Shown here piece after piece: positions 1 to 5,789 of a stretch of 7,444 bases of DNA. The stretch spans positions 1 through 7,444 of the forward strand of contig WLDA01000043.1 in the NCBI GenBank assembly GCA_009705025.1. Reading direction: 5' to 3'. The stretch's first letter is position 1, and every line of letters begins with the position of its first letter. The position numbers were made by a program, and so were the translations under genes. This stretch comes from Actinomycetota bacterium. GTDB lineage: Bacteria > Actinomycetota > Actinomycetes > Nanopelagicales > Nanopelagicaceae. A model generated the notes under the pieces. The model saw nothing but the letters and a program-made list of their open reading frames with translations, was not told where the DNA came from and searched no databases.

Positions 1-1192
1 CTGGTTCACCTGCGCATCGATATGCAATTCGACCATCGCTCTTTTCTACAACAGTTCTCAAATAGCCGAGGTCACAAAGCCTTCGTCGCTCTTCGAATAG
101 TTCATGATCAGAAATTGTTTCAGAAAGTTCAATATATTTGAAGGGAAAAGATGTCGGCGAACCAAGTGGATCAGTAATTACTGTTAGTTCATTCTTTTCT
201 ATTTTTTCAAGTATCTCTGTGCGGTATGAATGAAGAAGTCCAGATTCATTAGCTAATGCAAAAAGTGAACCAACTTGCACGCCTTGCGCTCCTGCTTGAA
301 TCGCTTCACGAACTTTATCTGGGGTTGAATAACCACCCGCTAGCCAAAAAGGAAGACCAATCGCTTTTACTTTCTCAAGATCGGCATCATCTCGTTCACT
401 AAAGAGTGACTGACCATCTTCACCAATTGGTGTTTTTCCACGAGGGGGAGCGTTGTGTCCGCCAGCGCTGGGTCCTTCAATGACAAATCCATCGGGGCGA
501 GTTGCATCATCTTTATTGAGATACGCAGCGAGAATATGGGAGGAAACAATCGCTAAGAAAATCGGCTTATGTAGCGTTACAGAGTTATCGCCTTTAATGA
601 TTTTTGGATCGAAACGTAATCGATATTTCTGAGTCGCATTTTCAACTGCGATAGGCAAATCTGTCTTTCGATGTTCTACTAGGTCGCGAAGTACGCGTGG
701 AATTTCACTAGGAATCCCAGCACCAATAAGAATGTAATCAACATCGGCAAGCAAGGCACCATATATTGAAGCAATTGTTGCCAACTGAATCTTCTCTAGA
801 AAGTTGATTCCAATAAGACCATCGTGTTTTTCCTTGGCGAGAGCAACTTCTACATATGTTGATATAACAAGTAGTTGAGCCGCAAAATCTGATGGATGCA
901 AACTCAATTTTGGAACTGGTGCATAAGGCGTTGAGCGTTCCTTTCCACCTTCGATATAAAAGCGTCGAAGTACGTCTTGTGATAATTCTTGATCAGGAAA
1001 TTGCGATAGTGCAAGGCGCACGGAGCCATCTAGGTCGCCATCTTGTAATCGCCGCGTGATGACGGCATCTATAGATGTTCCCGAAACAACTCCTAATTGA
1101 CCAGCCATGGAAACGGTTCGAGCCAATTTCCACGATGATATGGCAATGCCCATTCCACCTTGAATAATAAGTGGGTATTTGGCTCTCTCCAT
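1..1192 (-). CDS. Nitronate monooxygenase-family FMN enzyme (3' end outside window)
   Basis: 397 complete codons are visible, from ATG at 1192-1190 to the left window edge; the C-terminus lies outside. The family consists of cytosolic FMN-dependent TIM-barrel enzymes (2-nitropropane dioxygenase/nitronate monooxygenase) that oxidise alkyl nitronates; related branches act as enoyl reductases. Visible signatures are IIQGGMG at residues 9-15, where FMN binding begins; EGPSAGGHN around 239-247, whose His246 sits where the family's catalytic His lies; LAGGYS at 284-289; and the phosphate-binding stretch GVQVGSLFALANES at 304-317. The visible part is already longer than a typical class I enzyme. It continues into an Arg/Cys-containing extension (RRRLCDLGYLR and beyond), so it appears to belong to a longer subfamily. 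The start fits a -10 box 7 bases upstream, implying a leaderless mRNA; no Shine-Dalgarno is seen. It diverges from the VOC gene at 1265. The family call is firm; the true substrate is unknown. Confidence 0.88.
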   Translation of the reverse strand, partial: MERAKYPLIIQGGMGIAISSWKLARTVSMAGQLGVVSGTSIDAVITRRLQDGDLDGSVRLALSQFPDQELSQDVLRRFYIEGGKERSTPYAPVPKLSLHPSDFAAQLLVISTYVEVALAKEKHDGLIGINFLEKIQLATIASIYGALLADVDYILIGAGIPSEIPRVLRDLVEHRKTDLPIAVENATQKYRLRFDPKIIKGDNSVTLHKPIFLAIVSSHILAAYLNKDDATRPDGFVIEGPSAGGHNAPPRGKTPIGEDGQSLFSERDDADLEKVKAIGLPFWLAGGYSTPDKVREAIQAGAQGVQVGSLFALANESGLLHSYRTEILEKIEKNELTVITDPLGSPTSFPFKYIELSETISDHELFEERRRLCDLGYLRTVVEKSDGRIAYRCAGEP

Positions 1193-1199
1193 AGTGACA

Positions 1200-1205
1200 A
1201 TCCTA
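1200..1205 (-). promoter_or_regulatory. Candidate leaderless -10 box for the nitronate monooxygenase-like gene
   Basis: Read on the minus strand, TAGGAT is followed by 7 bases and then the ATG at 1192. This matches the actinobacterial TANNNT -10 with transcription starting at or next to the start codon. No convincing -35 is visible. Confidence 0.45.
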
Positions 1206-1228
1206 AGAACTGTACGTGCGAGTACTTT

Positions 1229-1258
1229 TTGAAAATCGGGAGGTACCACTCATAGAAT
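1229..1258 (+). promoter_or_regulatory. Sigma70-type promoter for the VOC-family gene, probably leaderless
   Basis: TTGAAA at 1229-1234 (5 of 6 to TTGACA), an 18-base spacer and TAGAAT at 1253-1258 are followed by 6 bases and the ATG at 1265. The start of transcription would fall on or beside the ATG. GGGAGG at 1238-1243 resembles a Shine-Dalgarno but lies 21 bases from the ATG, too far to act as one, and falls inside the promoter spacer. Confidence 0.55.
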
Positions 1259-1264
1259 GGTTAT

Positions 1265-1717
1265 ATGAATCAGAAGTCGACTCTAAAAACATTCCTTTGG
1301 TTTAACGAAACTCTTGAAGAGGCATTGGAATTCTATAAAACAACATTCAAAGATGTTGTTATTAAATCTTCGGGTAGACCAGAACCAGGTGGCACATTGA
1401 GAACTGCAGAGTTCTCGATTTTCGGTCACGAATTTATTGGTATGGGTTGGCCTGGTGGGCCTACTTTCAATGATTCCATTTCTTTGTCTATTTCTTGTGA
1501 CGGCCAAGAAGAAACAGATCGTTTGTGGGATGCAATCACTCACGAGGGAAGTGCCGGCCAATGTGGTTGGTGTAAAGACAAATTTGGAGTCTCTTGGCAA
1601 GTGAGTCCGATCCAAATGAGAGAACATTTAGAAAACCCAGATCCAGTGAAATCTGCCTATGCGTGGAATGCCATGAGATCAATGACGAAGATCGTCATCT
1701 CTGATCTGCACGAATAA
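1265..1717 (+). CDS. PhnB-like VOC (glyoxalase-fold) family protein
   Basis: This is a 150-residue cytosolic protein of the vicinal oxygen chelate superfamily. It belongs to the PhnB-like branch often labelled '3-demethylubiquinone-9 3-methyltransferase', a name that should not be taken as a function. Diagnostic pieces are the N-terminal FLWFN and LEEALEFYKTTF (residues 10-28), the central FGHEFIGMGWPGGP (53-66), the ISLSISCDGQEETDRLW strand-helix (72-88), and the C-terminal CGWCKDKFGVSWQVSP (100-115). All are in the usual order, and the length is normal for a single two-module VOC domain. Members are usually dimeric and may bind a metal or small organic ligand; no substrate can be named here. 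The start is supported by the leaderless promoter 6 bases upstream. It stands alone, divergent from the nitronate monooxygenase-like gene and followed by a probable terminator, so it looks monocistronic. Confidence 0.88.
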   Translation: MNQKSTLKTFLWFNETLEEALEFYKTTFKDVVIKSSGRPEPGGTLRTAEFSIFGHEFIGMGWPGGPTFNDSISLSISCDGQEETDRLWDAITHEGSAGQCGWCKDKFGVSWQVSPIQMREHLENPDPVKSAYAWNAMRSMTKIVISDLHE

Positions 1718-1742
1718 GACACTGTGGGAAACCTTCGGTTTT

Positions 1743-1773
1743 TACCCGAATCCAGATTTGGGGTACCTTTTTT
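1743..1773 (+). terminator. Probable rho-independent terminator after the VOC gene
   Basis: TACCCGAAT (1743-1751) pairs with ATTTGGGGTA (1756-1765) across a CCAG loop, with one G-T pair and one bulged G. Two bases later comes a run of six T (1768-1773). A smaller stem, AAACC-TTC-GGTTT at 1729-1741, lies just upstream and could compete or add to termination. Together they fill most of the 113-base gap between 1717 and 1831. Confidence 0.55.
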
Positions 1774-1774
1774 G

Positions 1775-1824
1775 TTCAAAAAGTGTAATCCCCGAACATA
1801 GGCTAAAGACATCTACTTGAAGGA
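1775..1824 (+). promoter_or_regulatory. Weak promoter and Shine-Dalgarno for the exported protein gene
   Basis: TAGGCT at 1799-1804 fits a TANNNT -10, with a poor -35 (TTCAAA, 1775-1780) 18 bases upstream. AAGGA at 1820-1824 lies 6 bases before the ATG at 1831 and is a good ribosome binding site, so this gene has a conventional leader, unlike the leaderless neighbours. The ribosome site is much better supported than the promoter. Confidence 0.4.
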
Positions 1825-1830
1825 ACCCCA

Positions 1831-3471
1831 ATGATTTTAGGCAAAAAAAGAGTTTTCATAGCCACGATTCTTTTCTCGGCCATCGTTTCTTCGAATCTTG
1901 CTTCTGCTCACACAATGGTTGTGATTCCAGACTTGGACCAAACGAAATCAAGCATTATTTTTCAAATCATTAGCCATGGCTCACCTCAGACTTCCGAGAT
2001 TAACGCAAAGACAACTGACGGCAAGCAACGAATCTGCGCTTCTCTGAAAGATCCGCGCTGTTCTGAAGCCGAGGAACTTAAAGTTTCGCTCATCGTTCCG
2101 ACATGTACAGCTAAGTCAACAAATTTTGATGTCTGTATTCGAGGTGTCGATGTTCGCGGGCGAGACGCCAAAATTTATCCGTCGGTGCATGAGCGTGAAG
2201 TTGCAACTACAAAATTTTCGAAGAATGTTGATGCAAAAATTGGCAATGCAGGTGGTGTTTCTATTTGGAAAGTAAAAGCTGGTGTAACCAGTGACTCATC
2301 AGACAAGATTGCAACGAAAGTAGTCCTTACGTATTCCGTCGAAATTGATAAAGTTTCGAAGAAGGCTAATCCAGCGAAGCTTGTAGATTTCGCGATTAGC
2401 GCTTATCCGGTTTCATATATTTCTGGAAATTACGAAATGAGAAGCTATTTAGTCAATGAAGATGGCTTTGAGTATTACGGCATCGATCCTTCATATACAA
2501 ATCTTGATGACAGTTCAAAGTGCGAATGGACCGAAAAAGGTATTTGTGTGATGAAAGGCTATTTTGCGCCAGATACTAATATTTCAATTTCGTTGCAAAT
2601 GGATAATAAGTTACAAGGCTGGTTGGCTTCAAACATTTTGGATTTGAAAATTGAGGAAAAGAAACTCACGAGCTCGACAAATTTACTAACTGTTGGAGGA
2701 AGGGCATCTAACCCCTCTCCTGTATATGCAGTAAATAACGTAATCGATGTTAGTAAATTGAAAGAACTAGAAGCCGCATATAACCGATGTGGGGGAGAAG
2801 TTTCAGTGTGCGGACAAACTTTTGAGCAATTCGACAACAAAATTTGGGAAGGTCTTCTAACTAGTGATGTGAGCTCTGCTCAATTCAAAGTTGGACTGGC
2901 CGACGTTATTTCATTGAGTCTGGTTGATGTGCCAGATCAGGGCACAAAGTGGAATATTGCTTCAATGCCGGAGGCAGGTTGGCGCAAAGGGGTGTCATGG
3001 TCGCCATGCGTTTCTAACTCGAAAGTTTTAGCGGGCGTTGTGTCAACTAATGCAAGTTTGTATCAAATGAATCCTCCGGAATTAGTTGATCAAAAGTTAG
3101 TGTCTAGGGTTGCAGGCGCACATCACAATTCAAAAAATGAGCTAAACAGAGTTGACTACCAAGTTGCCATGCGAGGCGACGTTTTCCGCTGTCTTTTGAA
3201 GAAGAACACTAACCCTACGAGTGTCAAGGCGACAGCGTTCTCATCCGCGGGAGAGGTCATGGAGAATCCCGCGGTTCAAATGGTGGAGCAAAATGGCTGG
3301 GTGAATTTTGCTGCAAAAAATTTCAGTTATTCAACACCAAATGTTGAATTCGTTTTTTCTACTCCTGTTGTTAAAACAGTATCCAAGACAATATCGTGCG
3401 CAAAAGGCAAAAAGATTGTCAAGGTCAAAGCAGTGGCACCTAAGTGCCCAAAGGGATATAAAAAAGTTTAG
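1831..3471 (+). CDS. Exported cysteine-rich protein of unknown function with acI-type C-terminal tail
   Basis: This is a 546-residue protein I cannot assign to a functional family. It begins with a clear Sec signal peptide: basic KKR at 5-7, a hydrophobic core around 8-19, and cleavage most likely after Ala-Ser-Ala at 24-26. No later transmembrane segment is apparent, so it should be secreted or wall-associated. After cleavage 12 cysteines remain, falling into near pairs: 69/77, 92/102, 231/239, 320/327, 393/454 and 523/539. This spacing suggests successive disulfide-closed loops. The body is Ser/Thr/Val-rich and looks like beta-sandwich material. The last 25 or so residues form a lysine-rich tail with Cys523 and Cys539 ending in CPKGYKKV. 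I recall similar tails on many exported proteins of freshwater acI Actinobacteria. AAGGA 6 bases upstream supports the start. The stop codon overlaps that of the convergent hydrolase gene. Confidence 0.85.
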   Translation: MILGKKRVFIATILFSAIVSSNLASAHTMVVIPDLDQTKSSIIFQIISHGSPQTSEINAKTTDGKQRICASLKDPRCSEAEELKVSLIVPTCTAKSTNFDVCIRGVDVRGRDAKIYPSVHEREVATTKFSKNVDAKIGNAGGVSIWKVKAGVTSDSSDKIATKVVLTYSVEIDKVSKKANPAKLVDFAISAYPVSYISGNYEMRSYLVNEDGFEYYGIDPSYTNLDDSSKCEWTEKGICVMKGYFAPDTNISISLQMDNKLQGWLASNILDLKIEEKKLTSSTNLLTVGGRASNPSPVYAVNNVIDVSKLKELEAAYNRCGGEVSVCGQTFEQFDNKIWEGLLTSDVSSAQFKVGLADVISLSLVDVPDQGTKWNIASMPEAGWRKGVSWSPCVSNSKVLAGVVSTNASLYQMNPPELVDQKLVSRVAGAHHNSKNELNRVDYQVAMRGDVFRCLLKKNTNPTSVKATAFSSAGEVMENPAVQMVEQNGWVNFAAKNFSYSTPNVEFVFSTPVVKTVSKTISCAKGKKIVKVKAVAPKCPKGYKKV

Positions 3472-4325
3472 TTAGGGATTCGAAGCAGTGGCGCGGTCAT
3501 ACATGTTGGACCGCCGTCACCTTTGACTGCAACGTTATTTCCAGCAAAGAGATGAACTTCAACTCCAGCGCTCTTTAACTTACTTTCAATCTCTGGATTA
3601 CCAGCAGCGAGCACAACAACATTTGGGCGTATTGCCAAGATATTGCTACCTTGAGTGAGCATCTCTTTTTCGCTCACGGTAAACCATGTAATGCCGCGTG
3701 ATTCCAAAAATTGAAGTAAGCGTGCAGGTGCAAGTGGTTCATAGACAACGGCCTTATCACCAGCGATAGGGGAGAGAACGCTCATTAAATGAAGCACGGC
3801 CCCTGGTCCTTCATAGTGTGGCAAGTCAAAGGAGAGAACATCTACGCCGAAAGGTGCGAGCATCTCGCGGATTTGTTCGATACCTGCAGTGTTTGTTCGA
3901 TAGCTGTGCCCAATTAATAATGTCTTCTCATCGAGCCAAACTTTGTCGCCACCATCTGCAAATGCGGGAGCAGTTAGTTCGCCAAGGATTGGAACGCCAA
4001 TCTTTTCTAAATCTTTACGGAAGAAACTTGGTTCAGTTGAACGCACCGGCTTTGCCATTTTCAAAAGTATTGCCCCATGTGGAGTCATGATCATTGGGTC
4101 ATGCATATATACAGAATCGACAAGGCCATCGATTGAACCTGCGACGTCGACAGTGCAACCAAGGGATTCAAGTAGTTGAGTAAATGACTTATGTTCCTCG
4201 AGAAGTGCCACAGTATCGGGCATGCGCCAATGACCCTCTTCAACGAATTTTCCTACAGTCGTTGGAGTACGCACCATTACACGTGCGAGATTGGAATACA
4301 TATCTGGAGTTCCCCATTGAGTCAT
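3468..4325 (-). CDS. Dimethylargininase (DDAH)/arginine deiminase-like amidinohydrolase
   Basis: This is a 285-residue cytosolic enzyme of the amidinotransferase/pentein fold (PF02274-type), closest in pattern to bacterial dimethylargininase-like proteins. That family turns Nω-methylated arginines into citrulline plus methylamines. Visible active-site elements, numbered from the ATG at 4325, are HDP at 75-77 (substrate-binding Asp), GGD at 125-127, the catalytic His179 in VLHLMS, and the nucleophile Cys275 in GGPTCMTAPL near the C-terminus. The conserved WLDEKTLLIG and YRTN stretches lie between. The frame is open to a GTG at 4403. I chose the ATG at 4325 because the protein then begins MTQWGTP, as relatives do, and because a CATAAT -10 box lies 6 bases upstream. 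The longer form would swallow the intergenic palindromes. Arginine deiminase or another guanidine substrate remains possible. It diverges from the P450 operon; a functional link is unproven. Confidence 0.85.
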   Translation of the reverse strand: MTQWGTPDMYSNLARVMVRTPTTVGKFVEEGHWRMPDTVALLEEHKSFTQLLESLGCTVDVAGSIDGLVDSVYMHDPMIMTPHGAILLKMAKPVRSTEPSFFRKDLEKIGVPILGELTAPAFADGGDKVWLDEKTLLIGHSYRTNTAGIEQIREMLAPFGVDVLSFDLPHYEGPGAVLHLMSVLSPIAGDKAVVYEPLAPARLLQFLESRGITWFTVSEKEMLTQGSNILAIRPNVVVLAAGNPEIESKLKSAGVEVHLFAGNNVAVKGDGGPTCMTAPLLRIPN

Positions 4326-4331
4326 GGGTTG

Positions 4332-4337
4332 ATTATG
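4332..4337 (-). promoter_or_regulatory. Candidate leaderless -10 box for the DDAH-like gene
   Basis: On the minus strand CATAAT (5 of 6 to TATAAT) is followed by CAACCC and then the ATG at 4325. This repeats the 6-base spacing seen at the VOC gene. The -35 region is weak (TTCGCT, 19 bases further up, inside the neighbouring palindrome). It supports ATG 4325 over GTG 4403. Confidence 0.45.
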
Positions 4338-4357
4338 TACTAACAATTGGAAAAATA

Positions 4358-4372
4358 GCGAAATTCTTTCGC
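4358..4372. promoter_or_regulatory. Perfect inverted repeat, candidate operator 1
   Basis: GCGAAA-TTC-TTTCGC is a perfect 6-base inverted repeat around a 3-base centre. It lies between the divergent DDAH-like gene and the P450 operon, on top of the expected -35 region of the DDAH-like gene. There is no T-run and no gene end nearby, so an operator is more likely than a terminator. It does not match the actinobacterial LexA box (GAAC...GTTC). Confidence 0.4.
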
Positions 4373-4385
4373 AGCCCCAAGGCTG
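4372..4385. promoter_or_regulatory. Perfect inverted repeat, candidate operator 2
   Basis: CAGCC-CCAA-GGCTG is a perfect 5-base inverted repeat that shares its first base with the end of the preceding palindrome, giving two dyads in tandem. It lies about 20 bases ahead of the likely -10 of the ferredoxin-reductase-P450 operon, roughly where a -35 would be. A regulator bound here could control both directions. It could also form an RNA hairpin if transcribed. Confidence 0.35.
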
Positions 4386-4404
4386 TTCTGTACTAATATC
4401 CACC

Positions 4405-4427
4405 TAAGATTTTCGATTAGAGGAGAG
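4405..4427 (+). promoter_or_regulatory. Candidate -10 and strong Shine-Dalgarno of the P450 operon
   Basis: TAAGAT at 4405-4410 fits TANNNT; TAATAT at 4394-4399 is an alternative. Neither has a clear -35, so activator help is possible. AGAGGAGAG at 4419-4427 is a strong ribosome binding site 3 bases before the ferredoxin ATG, with its GGAG core about 5 bases away. The ribosome site is firm; the choice of -10 is not. Confidence 0.45.
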
Positions 4428-4430
4428 TGC

Positions 4431-4622
4431 ATGAAGATCAGAGTAGATCGCGATGCCTGCATTGGCGCTGGTCAATGTGCATTAGTTGCAGGTTCGATAT
4501 TCGATCAAGATGATGATGGTTTGGTTGTTCTACTCACTGATACACCTAGTGATGAATTTATAGCAGTTGCTCGCAAGGCGGCAACGTTATGTCCAGCAAA
4601 GGCGATTGCGCTCGAAGAGTAG
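4431..4622 (+). CDS. [3Fe-4S] ferredoxin, P450 redox partner
   Basis: This is a 63-residue acidic ferredoxin of the small actinobacterial type that feeds electrons to cytochromes P450. The cluster ligands are Cys10, Cys16 and Cys54 (the last in CPAKAI). The position that is Cys in four-iron ferredoxins is Ala13 in CIGAGQC, so a [3Fe-4S] cluster is expected. The surrounding DRDACIGAGQC and the FDQDDDGLVVLL segment (24-35) are typical. It would receive electrons from the reductase encoded 2 bases downstream and pass them to the P450 at 5790. The ATG has a strong Shine-Dalgarno, and it is the first gene of the operon. The family call is very firm; pairing with this reductase and P450 is inferred from adjacency. 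Confidence 0.95.
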   Translation: MKIRVDRDACIGAGQCALVAGSIFDQDDDGLVVLLTDTPSDEFIAVARKAATLCPAKAIALEE

Positions 4623-4624
4623 AA

Positions 4625-5785
4625 ATGATTTCGGTGGAAGACCCTGGTCTTGTCATAGTTGGTGCATCTCTTGCAGGTCTTACATGTGCACAATCATTGC
4701 GCGCTGAGGGATATACAAAAAAGATAACGCTAATCGGCGCCGAAAGACATCTTCCATATAACAGGCCTCCACTTTCAAAACAAGTGCTTGCAGGAAAGTG
4801 GCAGGCGGCTCAAACCAATATTGATTCTGCAGAAAAATTTGCAGAGCTGGGCTTAGATTTTTTCATCGATGAAGATGCACAAGAATTGAATATTGCTTCA
4901 AAAGAAGTGAGAACTAGTAAACGAACCCTTGCCTTTGAAGATTTGATTATTGCCACAGGGGCATCTGTTCGCAGACTTCCAGGAACAGAGACCATGAGCC
5001 GAGTCCATGTTCTTCGAACCATTGATGACGCTCTTGGATTGCGCGAAGCACTTGTGGGGATAAAGAGTGCAGTGGTGGTTGGCGCGGGAGTCCTTGGATC
5101 TGAAGTTATCTCCGCGCTTAGCGAGTATGGAATCCACGCAACGGTTATTGATCGAATGGCAACGCCACAACTACCCCTTACAGGTGGACATTTTGCTTCA
5201 CGAGTAAATGATCTTTTTATTGAGCACGGCGTTATCACCAAGTATGGCGTTGACATAATTTCTGTAACAGAGCAAGAAACAGGAATAACTTTTGACTTAT
5301 CAGATGGATCAAAGGTTTCAGGTGAGATCGCTGTGGTTGCAATTGGCTGCATTCCAAATGTGGATTTTTTAGCAAATTCTGGCTTGGATATTTCAAATGG
5401 CGTGTTATGCGATTCAAATGGTTTAGCAGCACCACACATTTATGCCGTGGGAGATGTAGCCCGTTGGCATAATCCGGTTACAGGAAAGTCCTTACGACTC
5501 GAGAATCAAACGTCAGCAATCGAGCAGGGTTTAGCGGTTGGCAAATTTATTGCAACTGGGGAATCCAGCCCCACCACTCATCCATTCTTCTGGTCTGAAA
5601 TCTTTGGAAATAAGATTCTCATGCTTGGAAATTTAGAAGCGGATATTCCGCTGACAATTGTGCACGGAAGTCCTAGCGATAACCGCTTTGTCGCGGCTAC
5701 CATAAGCAACGGAGTTACCACTGGAATCGTAGGTTGGAATATGCCGCGAGAATTTAGGCAATCTAGAGCAATGATGGAGGCATAG
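4625..5785 (+). CDS. FAD-dependent NAD(P)H:ferredoxin reductase
   Basis: This is a 386-residue two-dinucleotide-domain flavoprotein of the putidaredoxin reductase/rubredoxin reductase class. It oxidises NAD(P)H and reduces the ferredoxin. Numbered from the ATG at 4625, the visible parts are VIVGASLAG (10-18) for FAD, LPYNRPPLSK (43-52), IATGAS (109-114), a second Rossmann glycine motif VVGAGVLGSE (151-160) for NAD(P)H, and AVGDVAR (274-280) for FAD. A C-terminal reductase domain includes PFFWSEIFGNK (320-330). An acidic residue is not evident right at the first motif's second strand end, and the coenzyme is not assigned. The open frame extends to an ATG at 4589, but that start lies inside the ferredoxin gene and adds residues ahead of the expected N-terminus. 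ATG 4625, 2 bases after the ferredoxin stop, is preferred. Its Shine-Dalgarno (GAAGAG) is weak, suggesting translational coupling. Confidence 0.93.
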   Translation: MISVEDPGLVIVGASLAGLTCAQSLRAEGYTKKITLIGAERHLPYNRPPLSKQVLAGKWQAAQTNIDSAEKFAELGLDFFIDEDAQELNIASKEVRTSKRTLAFEDLIIATGASVRRLPGTETMSRVHVLRTIDDALGLREALVGIKSAVVVGAGVLGSEVISALSEYGIHATVIDRMATPQLPLTGGHFASRVNDLFIEHGVITKYGVDIISVTEQETGITFDLSDGSKVSGEIAVVAIGCIPNVDFLANSGLDISNGVLCDSNGLAAPHIYAVGDVARWHNPVTGKSLRLENQTSAIEQGLAVGKFIATGESSPTTHPFFWSEIFGNKILMLGNLEADIPLTIVHGSPSDNRFVAATISNGVTTGIVGWNMPREFRQSRAMMEA

Positions 5786-5789
5786 TTCA

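Noticed and set aside
1238..1243. GGGAGG as Shine-Dalgarno for the VOC gene
   Set aside because: It is 21 bases from the ATG and falls between the -35 and -10 boxes, so it would probably not be transcribed.
3493..3514. GCGGTC...GACCGC stem with a 10-base loop as a terminator for the exported-protein gene
   Set aside because: It encodes the conserved GGPTCMT active-site loop of the opposite gene and is not followed by a T-run, so protein constraint explains it well enough.
4326..4403. N-terminal extension of the DDAH-like protein from a GTG at 4403 (311 residues in total)
   Set aside because: The extra 26 residues do not resemble the family, would cover the two palindromes and the P450 operon control region, and the ATG at 4325 has its own well-placed -10 box.
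4589..4624. Longer reductase start at ATG 4589
   Set aside because: It lies inside the ferredoxin gene in another frame, has no ribosome binding site, and adds 12 residues ahead of a normal N-terminus that begins just before the FAD motif.
4810..5439. 209-codon open frame antisense to the ferredoxin reductase
   Set aside because: It is a shadow of a firmly identified reductase gene; its translation is Ser/Pro/Thr-rich, shows no domain, and no promoter or ribosome site precedes it.
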